DNA of 64,000 nt from Nocardia alni (GTDB lineage Bacteria; Actinomycetota; Actinomycetes; Mycobacteriales; Mycobacteriaceae): contig NZ_JAGPOX010000001.1 in assembly GCF_019038435.1 (NCBI RefSeq), forward strand, positions 124,001 to 188,000, in the 5' to 3' direction. The notes under the pieces are model-generated. The model worked only from the letters and a program-made list of their open reading frames with translations. It made no database searches and was not told the origin of the DNA. The first letter of the stretch is position 1. The number at the start of each line of letters is the position of its first letter. Shown piece by piece: positions 1-8,495 of the stretch. The translations under genes were made by a program, and so were the position numbers.

Positions 1-1839
1 GACCTTCCACAGCGGTGCACCGGGCCGGGTGCCGCGCGCCATATCGTCCCGGGTGGGTGGGGCGGTCGGCGCGTCGTGGCCACCCTGCTCCAGTCGCACG
101 ATTTCCTCGACGAGTACATCGCGCTCGGCCGCGGCGATCTCGGTGGCGGCCTCCACTCCCTGCTGTTCGCGGGCGACCGCCGCAGTGGCCGATCGTGCCG
201 CCTCGGCCACCGCGGCGGCGGCCGGGTTCGGACCGTCGAGAGTATCGACCCAGGCCTCGAGAGCCGCCTGCACCGTGTCGGGGTCCGCGAATCGCACATA
301 CTTTGCGCCACGCAGGTATTCGGTGAACTCGGTCGCCAGGGCGGCGCCTGCGGCCGTGACGTCCCGCTCCGCCTCGAGGATCCGTTCGACGGCCTGCTGC
401 AGCTCGCCCGTGATCCGATCCACCTCGTCGCGCGCACGTTGCGCGGCCCCGTCCGCGGTTTGCGCGGTGTCCAGCAGATTCGTCAGCGTGCCCAACGCGG
501 TGTGGGTGGCATCGACAAGCTGGTTGGCGGCCCGTTGTGCCGCAGCGTAGGGCTCGGAGTCCGTTGCCAGCGTCTCCAGCATCTCGGTGTGCCCTGCAGC
601 CACGCCGGCCGTCGCCGCGGCCTGCGCCGCACCGTCGGTGGCACGGGTGTAAGAGGCGGCATCGATGGCTGCTGTCTTGTTCGCGGCCTCGAGCTGATTT
701 TCCCTGCGCCGCAGCGTATCTACGGCGTCAGCGAGATCTCGTTCCCGGTCGGTCGCCAGTGCGCCGACCCTCTCGGCGTCCAACTTCGCCTGGTTCAATG
801 CCTTGGCGTCACGCATTTCTGGGCTGTCGTGCAACGCATCGCGCCGCGCGGTCAGGGTGACCCGGCGCTGCCCGGCCGCCTTCCGCTCCGCCACCGCCGC
901 GTCCACGGCGGCCTCGGCCCGCGCAAACGCCGACTGCGCCTCGGCCAGTTCGCTATTAAGCTTTTCGTAGCGACTGTGCGCCTTGCGGGGCGGTTCGGCG
1001 CGCCGCTTCGCCGCGATCCGCGCGTACCTACGGTAATGGCTGAGGAACGCCTCGCCCGCCGACTGCGCCTCGGCCAAGCCGCGCAGCGCCTCGCGTTCCT
1101 CGTCGAGGCCGCGGAAAGCCTCGGCTACCGTAGTGATCAGCACTGGATCCAGTGGCGGCAGCGCCTCGGTGAGCGCCCGCGACAGCAGCTTCTCGTCCGG
1201 CTTCTTCGACAACTGCGGCTGCCGCAATTGAATCAGCAGATTGACCAGGGCCTCGTAGCGGTGCTGCCCCAGCCCGAACAGCGCCTCGTCGACGGCGCGG
1301 CGATAGTCGGAGGCCGTGTCATACACCCCGATACCGCCGAGTGCGTCCTTGAGCTTCTCCCGGGTCAGCGCCACCTTCGTCGGACCGACCAGGGATAACT
1401 CTCCTGCAGCGCCCCGATGACCGACGCGCTGTTCGGTCACGAAGAACCAGTGCCGGGCGATACCACGCCCGGCGACTGCCTTGAGCCCGCAGCCGATGGT
1501 CCGGTATTCGGGCGTGCCCTCGGAAGTCAGTCGGCCGAACTCCAGCCAGGAATAGCCGAGCCGCTCGGTGTGCGGATGTTTGCCGCCCAGCAGCAGATTC
1601 CATTCCATCCGCTTGTTGCGGTCACCGTCGGGTTCCACTCGATGCGCGGCCAGCTCACCATCGAGCAGGAACGGCAGTGTCAGCGCCAGCACCTTCGATT
1701 TGCCGGTGCCGTTGTTGCCACGCAGCAGCAGTCGGCCGTCGTGGAAGTGGAACTCCTCGACGTCGTAGTAGAACAGGTCCACGAGCCCGGCCCGCAACGG
1801 CTGCCAGCGCTGCCGGGCCGGCGTGGGAAGGTGACTCAT
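1..1839 (-). CDS. jetC: Wadjet type II JetC (TIGR02680 SMC-like ATPase), 3' end beyond window
   Basis: This is the N-terminal 613 codons of an SMC/Rad50-like ATPase, the motor of Wadjet systems that recognise and lead to cleavage of closed circular plasmid DNA. A P-loop GNNGTGKS lies at residues 41-48, preceded by a beta-rich head. After about residue 270 the sequence becomes long Ala/Glu/Arg-rich helix typical of a coiled-coil arm. The reading frame is open to base 1, so the second coiled-coil arm and C-terminal head (family length about 1,350 residues) and the expected nuclease subunit JetD lie outside the window. The ATG at 1839 overlaps the stop of the upstream gene as ATGA, which fixes the start and implies translational coupling. 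The family assignment comes from the P-loop context plus the two diagnostic neighbours. Confidence 0.85.
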   Translation of the reverse strand, partial: MSHLPTPARQRWQPLRAGLVDLFYYDVEEFHFHDGRLLLRGNNGTGKSKVLALTLPFLLDGELAAHRVEPDGDRNKRMEWNLLLGGKHPHTERLGYSWLEFGRLTSEGTPEYRTIGCGLKAVAGRGIARHWFFVTEQRVGHRGAAGELSLVGPTKVALTREKLKDALGGIGVYDTASDYRRAVDEALFGLGQHRYEALVNLLIQLRQPQLSKKPDEKLLSRALTEALPPLDPVLITTVAEAFRGLDEEREALRGLAEAQSAGEAFLSHYRRYARIAAKRRAEPPRKAHSRYEKLNSELAEAQSAFARAEAAVDAAVAERKAAGQRRVTLTARRDALHDSPEMRDAKALNQAKLDAERVGALATDRERDLADAVDTLRRRENQLEAANKTAAIDAASYTRATDGAAQAAATAGVAAGHTEMLETLATDSEPYAAAQRAANQLVDATHTALGTLTNLLDTAQTADGAAQRARDEVDRITGELQQAVERILEAERDVTAAGAALATEFTEYLRGAKYVRFADPDTVQAALEAWVDTLDGPNPAAAAVAEAARSATAAVAREQQGVEAATEIAAAERDVLVEEIVRLEQGGHDAPTAPPTRDDMARGTRPGAPLWKV

Positions 1840-3056
1840 CGTGGTAGTGCCTTTCGTGTCGTGCGGCGGGTTCGCGGCTCGGCGCCGTCCCGGATCACCG
1901 CTTCCCGCACGGAATATCGGGCGATCGCAGGCAGGGCGTGCACGGTGTCCGGCGCCGAATCCACGACCAGCCGTAGCGCCCTGAGCTTCGTCAGTGCGGT
2001 CTCGAGCAGCTCGGCATCCGCGCCGGGCTCGGTGACGCCACGACGCCAGTACGAGGTGTGCTCACGCGCGAGAGTACGCACGTAGGCACGCAGGGCGTCG
2101 ATCGATACCGGCTCGCCGACCCGCCCGGACAGATACTCCGCTATCAGAAGTGTGACGTGGCCGTCGGTGCGTTGCTCCGGCATGCGCACGTCGGTCAGGT
2201 CGTCGTCCGGATCGACCATCGCAATGCCCTCCGCGCGCATCTCGGCCACCAGTCCGGTTGCCTCCTCGATACGGCGGGTGATGGCGACGCGCTGGTTGAT
2301 CAGATAGGCGCGCTCGTCCGCGCTCAGCTCGTCGTAATAGAGGACCGGATCGTCCAGCAGCCGCCGGGTCAGCTGATGGCGAAGCGTGCGGCGCCGCAAA
2401 TCTTCCGTGTCTGGCACCGACTCGGCCGATAGCGCCGCCAGCCGCTCCTCGAACCCGATCTCCGCGATGGTCGACGGGCCACGCCCCGTGGTGAGCAGCG
2501 CTGCCAGCACCCGGCGGCGGACGTCGTACAGCACGTCACCAGTGTCGCTGAGATAGGAGTCCTCCTCGCCGGCAACCCGTTCCAGCGCACCCCATGCCAG
2601 CAGTAGTCGCACCACGGCCACCAGGTCGGCCCGCTCATCGCGGCGGCCGAGCGTGAACTCCACCCCGGCCGCGGCCAATTCCGGTTCACCGGCGGCTACC
2701 AGCACACCCTCTGCCAGGCGGCCCAGGGTGATCTGAGCATCGGCACGCTCGAGCACGGCGAGCGCCAAGCACAGCAGCACATAACGGCGACGGCCGAATG
2801 GTGCCTTGCCCTTTCCCTCCTGCGCCGGGTGAGTCGCGTCGTCGGTGGCGGCGGAGACCTTGAACAGCCGCGCCGACTCGGCGTCCACCATCAGCCGCCA
2901 GCCTGTCTCGGTGCCGAACCAGTCCCGCAGGTGCGTGGCGTGCCGCCGGACCAGCCGTAGCGCGTCCTCGTCCGCACGAACTGTCAGCAGCGGTTTGGTC
3001 AGTAGTGCGCGCATCGCCCGGCGGCGCTGCGCGGCCTCCTCCTGCGGATCCATCAT
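1836..3056 (-). CDS. jetB: Wadjet type II JetB (TIGR02678/DUF2398)
   Basis: The 406-residue protein belongs to the DUF2398 (TIGR02678) family, the kleisin-interacting (KITE-like) component of type II Wadjet complexes. It is rich in winged-helix-like, Arg/Leu-rich segments with no membrane segment or signal peptide. The N-terminus (residues 10-60, RRAMRALLTKPLL and later RHATHLRDWFG) is characteristic of the family, and the length is normal. It starts at ATG 3056, overlapping the jetA stop by ATGA, and ends in a second ATGA overlap with jetC. The three genes are therefore one tightly coupled operon. A second ATG one codon downstream (3053) is an alternative start. Confidence 0.85.
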   Translation of the reverse strand: MMDPQEEAAQRRRAMRALLTKPLLTVRADEDALRLVRRHATHLRDWFGTETGWRLMVDAESARLFKVSAATDDATHPAQEGKGKAPFGRRRYVLLCLALAVLERADAQITLGRLAEGVLVAAGEPELAAAGVEFTLGRRDERADLVAVVRLLLAWGALERVAGEEDSYLSDTGDVLYDVRRRVLAALLTTGRGPSTIAEIGFEERLAALSAESVPDTEDLRRRTLRHQLTRRLLDDPVLYYDELSADERAYLINQRVAITRRIEEATGLVAEMRAEGIAMVDPDDDLTDVRMPEQRTDGHVTLLIAEYLSGRVGEPVSIDALRAYVRTLAREHTSYWRRGVTEPGADAELLETALTKLRALRLVVDSAPDTVHALPAIARYSVREAVIRDGAEPRTRRTTRKALPR

Positions 3057-4654
3057 GCGGGCGCCCCCACCAGCGCGGCGCCCACGAGATCGATTATCTC
3101 GATGACGTGTTCCGGCCCGTGTAGCACCCCATCCTCGGTGGGAATCTCGACAACCGGCGCGTCGGCAACCGTGGTCAGCCGGATCAGCAGTGTGCCGTCA
3201 CTGGTCGTTGTCTCCACCTCGGCGGCGCCGGGCCGCCGCGCCGACAGCGCATCGCCCAGAAGTCCGAGGAACAATCGGAACACACGAGTGTCCAGGACAT
3301 CGACTTGCGACAGCAGGACCGCGCCGCCGGTGGAGAGCTGGGCGCGGGCGGCAGCGACCTCACGCTGTTCGCGAGTGGCATGCTCCTCGAGCATTCGGCG
3401 GGCTTCGGCGCGGTCTGCGACCCGGGCCGGTTGGCCGCGCCGCTCATAGGTGCCGGTGCGACGCAGCTGTGGGCTGATCTCCACGCCCGGCGCATCGGCC
3501 CACGGGGTGCTGGGCGGCGGCACCATCTGCTCCCACCGTTGCACCGTCTCCGCCGTCACGGTCAGATGCCGGGCGGGAGTCAGACCGAAGGCGGCACGCC
3601 ACAGCCGGTGCGCCGCAGCGTCGTCGGGCGCCTCGGCAAACCACCGGGCCAGCGCCCGGAAATCGGCGGACCGGTCGGAGCGACCGGATCGCCGCTCGTT
3701 CAGCGTGGCCACCGTGTCGATCAGTTGGGTGATGGCGGTGACCGCTGCCGAACGCAGCAGCCGGGCCTGGGACGGGTGGCGCGGGTCGGTCGAGACGAAC
3801 CATTCGCGCAGGCCGCGCCACCGGTTGTGCCACATGGTCAGTGCGTCGAAGACTGCCGCTTCGTAGACCGCCCAGCCCTGGTCCGCTGTGTCGGGAAGTT
3901 CCGGCATCGCATCGCGGGCCTCGCGTTCCACCACCAGTCGGAGCAGACGCTCCACCTCATCGACGCCCAGGCCCTCCAGCAGCGCCGCGATTTCCGCGCC
4001 CCGGTTGGCGAGGTCGGCGATGAACCGGTTGATGTAGTCGATCAACCGCTGCTTGTAGGCCACGAACGCCTCGACGTCACCGTCTGAGAAGTCGATCACC
4101 CGGCGCAGCGACGCCATGAAGGCCTGGGCATTGTCTGCCAGCCCCGAAAACCGCTCCACCATACCGAGCAGCAGCAGATGCACCTTGGCCGGGTCGACAG
4201 CGGCCACCTCGACGTGGGCCAGCGTGACCAACGCGCGCAACTGATTCGCGATGTCCTCCAGCGCCACCGACTGCAGCGCACCGCGACGGCCCAGAGCCGC
4301 GTCGTAGACGGCAAGCGCCTCCTCGGCCGCCTGTCCTGCGACAGTCAACTGGTAAAGGTATCGGGCCCGATGAAAGTCAGCCACCGTCGTAACCCGGCCG
4401 GTATCCGGATCCGATCGCAGATTGCCCCAGACGACCAGCTGCTCCAACGCTGCCGCCACTGTCTCTGGCGCGCCCGAACGCCCCAGCTCAGCTGCCACAT
4501 CCTCCGGACGCATGTGCACGATGAACCGATCCCGCGCCCGCACGAAGGCGACCAGCACATCCCGATAGAACTCGGCATTCGGAGCGCTCAGATGGGCGAA
4601 TGGCTGAACAGTCGGCTGGTTGGCATACACGGGAACTATTGTGCCGAACCGCAC
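3053..4654 (-). CDS. jetA: Wadjet type II JetA (TIGR02677/DUF2397)
   Basis: The 533-residue protein is of the DUF2397 (TIGR02677) family, the kleisin-like subunit of type II Wadjet. The family signature is visible near the N-terminus (residues 20-60: APNAEFYRDVLVAFVRARDRF, then RPEDV), followed by long amphipathic helices. It is the first gene of the operon jetA-jetB-jetC. The start is uncertain: GTG at 4654 is used here, while a GTG eight codons in would shorten the N-terminus without touching the domain. No Shine-Dalgarno sequence is visible before either. The 134 bp upstream separate it from the HNH gene, which is on the same strand. Confidence 0.85.
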   Translation of the reverse strand: MRFGTIVPVYANQPTVQPFAHLSAPNAEFYRDVLVAFVRARDRFIVHMRPEDVAAELGRSGAPETVAAALEQLVVWGNLRSDPDTGRVTTVADFHRARYLYQLTVAGQAAEEALAVYDAALGRRGALQSVALEDIANQLRALVTLAHVEVAAVDPAKVHLLLLGMVERFSGLADNAQAFMASLRRVIDFSDGDVEAFVAYKQRLIDYINRFIADLANRGAEIAALLEGLGVDEVERLLRLVVEREARDAMPELPDTADQGWAVYEAAVFDALTMWHNRWRGLREWFVSTDPRHPSQARLLRSAAVTAITQLIDTVATLNERRSGRSDRSADFRALARWFAEAPDDAAAHRLWRAAFGLTPARHLTVTAETVQRWEQMVPPPSTPWADAPGVEISPQLRRTGTYERRGQPARVADRAEARRMLEEHATREQREVAAARAQLSTGGAVLLSQVDVLDTRVFRLFLGLLGDALSARRPGAAEVETTTSDGTLLIRLTTVADAPVVEIPTEDGVLHGPEHVIEIIDLVGAALVGAPA

Positions 4655-4788
4655 CGACAGCGCCGATGTGATCGGCGCGTATCAACCTGGTGAACGGCCT
4701 TCGGTGTTGACTCGAAGGGGAAGCAGCTACTCCCGTCGCCTCGCGACTTGGATGCTAACTCCGCCCTGATTTCTGTGTCGGTCAACGA

Positions 4789-5805
4789 TCAACCGGCAAT
4801 GATCTTGTTCGACTTGGTGCGGTTGCACCGCCAGCACAAGGTCTGAAGGTTGTCGGGCGCGGTCAGCCCGCCCCTCGACACCGGCACTATGTGGTCAACC
4901 TCGAGCAGTAGGTGAGGTTCAGCTACGAGCGAGATAGAGCAGTATCTGCAGGTGTAGTTGTCACGTTCCTTGATCATCGTCCGCAGTTGCGAGGTCATCA
5001 GCGCCCGCTGACCTGCCACGCTCTTACGGAACTTGATCTTCTCCGACATCGTCCAGATCATCGCGTCGATCGTCTCTCGATCGAGCGTGACAGTCGTGCG
5101 CTGCGAGCTGTTCCCGCCGGCGCTGACGTACTCGAACATGTACACCGGGTATGGCACCATGATCGGCGATAACACGACCCCGACATGCTTCATGAACTCG
5201 TCTGCGTAGTGCTTCACGATGAACTTGGGCGGGTTGAACGACTGGGTGATGCTGGCCTCGCGCTGCCAGAGGTTGGTGATGGCATCTTCGAGGCGAACGA
5301 TGCCGTCGCCCAGGTCCTCGACGTTCGCCAGATCGGTCTCGGTGGCTTTGATGTTGAAATACTTCATGACGTACTTGATGGGGTCGGTGCTCGCATTGCG
5401 GACAACCTGCAATGAGCAGTTGTGCACGAACGGCGTCTGATAGCTGGCGATGTTGCGGTCGCGCCGGTACTTGTGACGGCTGGTGTTCTGGAAAGCCGCT
5501 AGATGTGCCTGCGCTCCACTGACCGACCAGCCGAGCGCGAACGTGCCTCGACCGCGTATCTCATCGACATACCGGGCGAGCTCGTTGTGCTCAGCGACGA
5601 ACGAGGCGATCGCGGTCTTGTGGGCTAGAAACTCGTCGCTCGCGAAGTACCGCATCATGCGTATGTGCCGGATCAGCAACGCCAGGCCCCACGTCCCGAG
5701 CCCGACGGCGATGACCGCTGCGATCGGTATCCAGTTCGCGGCTACCCAAGAGACGGCCACCAGGATCAGCGCGACGACTATCAGGACCGCGAATATTTGC
5801 ACCAT
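4789..5805 (-). CDS. membrane-anchored HNH endonuclease
   Basis: The 338-residue protein has two N-terminal hydrophobic segments (about residues 4-23 and 27-46), then a roughly 220-residue region of no recognised family. A C-terminal HNH nuclease domain follows (about residues 275-335). The nuclease part shows a treble-clef zinc knuckle (CRYC near residue 288 and CWRC near 325), the core VDHIVPVSRGG and the closing CNRTKSNK, so the catalytic and zinc residues look intact. The middle region is richer in Asn, Tyr, Phe and Lys than neighbouring genes, consistent with recent transfer. It sits between the Wadjet operon and the TIR-STAND locus, so a defence role is likely, but the substrate and trigger are unknown. 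Confidence 0.75.
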   Translation of the reverse strand: MVQIFAVLIVVALILVAVSWVAANWIPIAAVIAVGLGTWGLALLIRHIRMMRYFASDEFLAHKTAIASFVAEHNELARYVDEIRGRGTFALGWSVSGAQAHLAAFQNTSRHKYRRDRNIASYQTPFVHNCSLQVVRNASTDPIKYVMKYFNIKATETDLANVEDLGDGIVRLEDAITNLWQREASITQSFNPPKFIVKHYADEFMKHVGVVLSPIMVPYPVYMFEYVSAGGNSSQRTTVTLDRETIDAMIWTMSEKIKFRKSVAGQRALMTSQLRTMIKERDNYTCRYCSISLVAEPHLLLEVDHIVPVSRGGLTAPDNLQTLCWRCNRTKSNKIIAG

Positions 5806-6056
5806 ATCGCCCTCCCCAGTACGCGCTCGCTGTGAGCGTAGTAGTGACGGTAGCAGGGGTGTCCGACAGAGAAGTGGGAAGTGTTGAGCGGCGGTGTTAT
5901 TCGCCTGCCGGCCATCCCTACTGAGAGAGATTTTTCGTCGTGGTCACTGCCAGCGGACGGCCTTGCACCACAGGGATTTCCAGACCCAGCGTTGTCTGTC
6001 CGGCATGCAGTCGTTCGTCGACCAGCAGCAACGCCAGGTCCTCGTCGGTGTGATGC
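5806..6056. other. intergenic stretch with a possible coding remnant
   Basis: This 250-bp gap lies between the TIR-STAND stop and the HNH start, both on the minus strand. On the minus strand a frame ending with TAG at 5918-5920 is open from about 6080. The readable part (HHTDEDLALLLVDERLHAG, then LGLEIPVVQG) is protein-like, but the only initiation codon is a weak TTG at 6031 (37 residues). It may be the decayed 3' end of a lost gene or a chance reading frame. No terminator hairpin is obvious. Confidence 0.3.
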
Positions 6057-7997
6057 CTAGTCGCCCGCGCCGAGTGCCATCATGCCGTGGTCGCTGCCCG
6101 TGATCTTGCCGAGGTTGCGGAGCATTTCGGTCAGTGGTGCTCGAAGCCCGATCAGTGCTTTGCGTAGTTCGTCAGCCTGGATCCATTCCCGCTCGTATGC
6201 ATACGGGTCGCGGTCGATCGGCCGCGCGAACTCGTAGTTCAGCAGCTCCGGATGCCATCGCGTCAGGATCGGCCGAAGATGCCCGGTGATCAGCGCGATT
6301 CCAATCTCCTGTACAGGACGAGTGTGTTGCTCCGGCCCGCCATCGATCAGGACGCTGCGGACGAATTCCACCAGCGAGTACAACGGCGCGAGCGTCTCAC
6401 GAAGCCCAATCTCGGGTCGCCGGAGAACCGAAACTCGGTGTGCCAGTTCGACTTGCAGAGCCCAGGCGGCACGCCGCAGTCGGGCACTGTCGGGGGTGCG
6501 GCGCCGTCGGCGTGCGGGCGTTGTCGGCAGCAGTTTGAGCGTTGCGGAGCGGATCTCGGCCTGGCGGATGGCGTCCGAGTCCAGAGTTCGAGTCAGGTGG
6601 CCGATCAAGGGCGAGAGCTGGATTCTGTTGTTGGTGATCGGCTCGATCACTGACACGGTGATCAGAAGATGTACCACCGCCGCGACGGTGCGACGGGCGG
6701 TGGAGGTGGTGAGACCGTGAAGTTCCCCGATAACGGCCGCCAAGTGATCAAGGTCGGCCGGCGTCGGCTCGAGGACCGCCGCAGCCCGAAGCACATCGTG
6801 GACGATCCTGAGGTCGACCTCCGCACTGCGGTCGACAGCATCGACTATGCGCTGGGCGAGGTGCATGAGGCCGGGATTGCCGGCATGTAGTTCGCCAAGT
6901 GCGGCCGCGGCGCTGTCGGCGTTCGCCAGGATGTTGAGGACCTCGGGGTGGCCGCTGGCCGTGTCGATGACCCGATCCACGACGCCTGGGTTTGCATGGT
7001 GCCATGGGATGGGCAGCAGGACTCCGGCGTCCGCAGGCGAAAGCGGCCCGACGGTTACCGCACCGCCCAGTGCGATGTAGCGACGATCGGTGCTGGTGAC
7101 CACGGTGTATCCGATGTTGTCCAGGCTGAACAACTCACGCAGGTCTTCGATGCCAAGCCCTGGGGGAATGTTATCGAACACCCAGAGATAGGGGTGCCTT
7201 GCCACACCTGTATCGAGTCGAGTAGTGCCCAGTCGCATCGTTCTGGCCATGCGGTCGCGCTTGCTACGAAGGCGCGGCAGCGGATCGTCCTGATCGGCGT
7301 TCAGCCATCCGATGCCGCCTGGGAATGCAGACTGAAAAAGGTGAACGTACTCGAGAACGAGACGGGACTTACCGATACCGGTGAGACCGTGGACCACAGC
7401 CACGCGTCCACCTTGGCGGCTGGTGAGCCGCGCGCGATGGCGATGCAGTGCCGAATGTAATTGCCAGAGTTGCGGAAACCGCCCGGCGAAGCTGGTCGCC
7501 GAAGGTTGTGCGGGAACCGATAGCCAGTGGGCTGGTTCCGGCGCGGTGATCTCGGCGATGGTCTCGGTGATCGTGGAAACATGTTCGGCCACACTGGCAG
7601 CCAGTCTGCGGTAGTCGATGTCACGGGTCGGCGCGGACACATGCCGTGCGTCGCGGAGCTCGACCGGCCGGATATGCTCCACGGTAGATTCTGGATTCAC
7701 GACCAGTACACGCCGACGAGGGTCGCCCTCGCGCTGACCAGCCAGAAATCCCAACGTCAGCTCGTGCTGACATGCGTAGCGCGCAGGGTAGTCGGCAGAG
7801 TAGTAGGCCAGCACAACCTTCGCGTCGCCGAGGGCCGCGAGAATGGTGTCGGAGATCGACTGGAACGGCTGCACGCCTGCTGTATCCCAGAAGACCCGCA
7901 AGCCCGCAGCACCGAGTGCGTGGCCGATACGCAGTGCAGAGTCGGCATCCGAGCGCGAATAACTCAGAAATACGTCCCATACCCCGGTCATCGTCAT
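6057..7997 (-). CDS. TIR-STAND NTPase with C-terminal partner-type domain
   Basis: The 646-residue protein has three parts. Residues 5-105 are a TIR domain (VFLSYSRSD near residue 10) with a Glu at about 79 in CQHEL, at the position of the catalytic glutamate of NAD-cleaving TIRs. Residues 165-480 are a STAND/NB-ARC-like ATPase with P-loop GLTGIGKS at about 204-211 and a Walker-B-like WVFDN at about 272. Residues 508-635 form a helical domain starting AAWALQVELAHRVSV that is clearly homologous to the two small proteins encoded divergently at 8028-9073. No TPR or WD repeats are seen where STAND sensors usually carry them. TIR-STAND proteins are typically NAD-depleting immune effectors, so that role is inferred here. 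Start ATG 7997; an in-frame ATG lies two codons later. Confidence 0.85.
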   Translation of the reverse strand: MTMTGVWDVFLSYSRSDADSALRIGHALGAAGLRVFWDTAGVQPFQSISDTILAALGDAKVVLAYYSADYPARYACQHELTLGFLAGQREGDPRRRVLVVNPESTVEHIRPVELRDARHVSAPTRDIDYRRLAASVAEHVSTITETIAEITAPEPAHWLSVPAQPSATSFAGRFPQLWQLHSALHRHRARLTSRQGGRVAVVHGLTGIGKSRLVLEYVHLFQSAFPGGIGWLNADQDDPLPRLRSKRDRMARTMRLGTTRLDTGVARHPYLWVFDNIPPGLGIEDLRELFSLDNIGYTVVTSTDRRYIALGGAVTVGPLSPADAGVLLPIPWHHANPGVVDRVIDTASGHPEVLNILANADSAAAALGELHAGNPGLMHLAQRIVDAVDRSAEVDLRIVHDVLRAAAVLEPTPADLDHLAAVIGELHGLTTSTARRTVAAVVHLLITVSVIEPITNNRIQLSPLIGHLTRTLDSDAIRQAEIRSATLKLLPTTPARRRRRTPDSARLRRAAWALQVELAHRVSVLRRPEIGLRETLAPLYSLVEFVRSVLIDGGPEQHTRPVQEIGIALITGHLRPILTRWHPELLNYEFARPIDRDPYAYEREWIQADELRKALIGLRAPLTEMLRNLGKITGSDHGMMALGAGD

Positions 7998-8015
7998 CGG
8001 AGCCTACCCGACCGA

Positions 8016-8021
8016 TATCAT
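8016..8021 (+). promoter_or_regulatory. -10 hexamer for leaderless gene at 8028
   Basis: TATCAT lies exactly 6 nt before the GTG start, with no Shine-Dalgarno sequence in between, which places the transcription start on the GTG itself. The hexamer falls inside the 30-bp gap between two divergent start codons, so any promoter for the TIR gene must overlap it. Confidence 0.5.
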
Positions 8022-8027
8022 TCGTCT

Positions 8028-8495
8028 GTGACACGGGCGATCTCAGGTACTACCAGTCTGGTCGATGACCAACATGCAGCGTGGGAGCTGCACGTCGAGC
8101 TGGCCACCCGTATCTCGGTGGCGCCGCTACCCGAGGGGCAGGGGCTCCTGACCGAGGCGCTCGCCAGCCTTGACGTCGTCGTGACACGGACCAGGCAGGT
8201 CATGCGAGAGCACGGGCCACATGACGCCAGTGCTGGCGCCTGCACATTCCAACCGGCCGCATTCGTGATCGAAGAAACGATCGGTCTGTTTCTGGCTCGC
8301 TGGCGAGGACGGCTAGCGGCGGCCTTGGCCAATGAAAGTCTTGGTAGTGGACCGGTCGAGCGCGAACGTAATTGGCCCGAGGCCCGGGCCTTGCGTGCTG
8401 ATCTGGAGCAAGTTCGGCAACGGCTGACCGCGGTGGCCGATCAACTGGCGGAGTCGGCAGGTGCTCGGTCGCTGATCGAACAGGGCGGGTTCTGA
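8028..8495 (+). CDS. small protein with the TIR-STAND C-terminal-type domain (partner 1)
   Basis: The 155-residue protein of no named family I can recall consists almost entirely of one helical domain (residues 18-150). It opens AAWELHVELATRISV, continues with EALASLDVVVTRTRQVMREHGP, and includes LFLARW and an acidic/aromatic ERERNW segment. These motifs align with residues 510-635 of the divergent TIR-STAND protein and with the whole of the next gene. Compared with those it lacks the RPxLxxWHPxL core and has instead LFLARWRGRLAAAL, so it is the most diverged copy. The frame is open much further upstream, but GTG 8028 is chosen because homology begins just after it and a -10 box sits 6 nt before it. 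The 3' end overlaps the next start by one base (TGATG). Confidence 0.7.
   Translation: MTRAISGTTSLVDDQHAAWELHVELATRISVAPLPEGQGLLTEALASLDVVVTRTRQVMREHGPHDASAGACTFQPAAFVIEETIGLFLARWRGRLAAALANESLGSGPVERERNWPEARALRADLEQVRQRLTAVADQLAESAGARSLIEQGGF

Noticed and set aside
7527..8027. Upstream extension of the first partner gene
   Set aside because: The frame is open for 167 codons before GTG 8028 but lies antisense within the TIR-STAND gene, and homology begins only after 8028.
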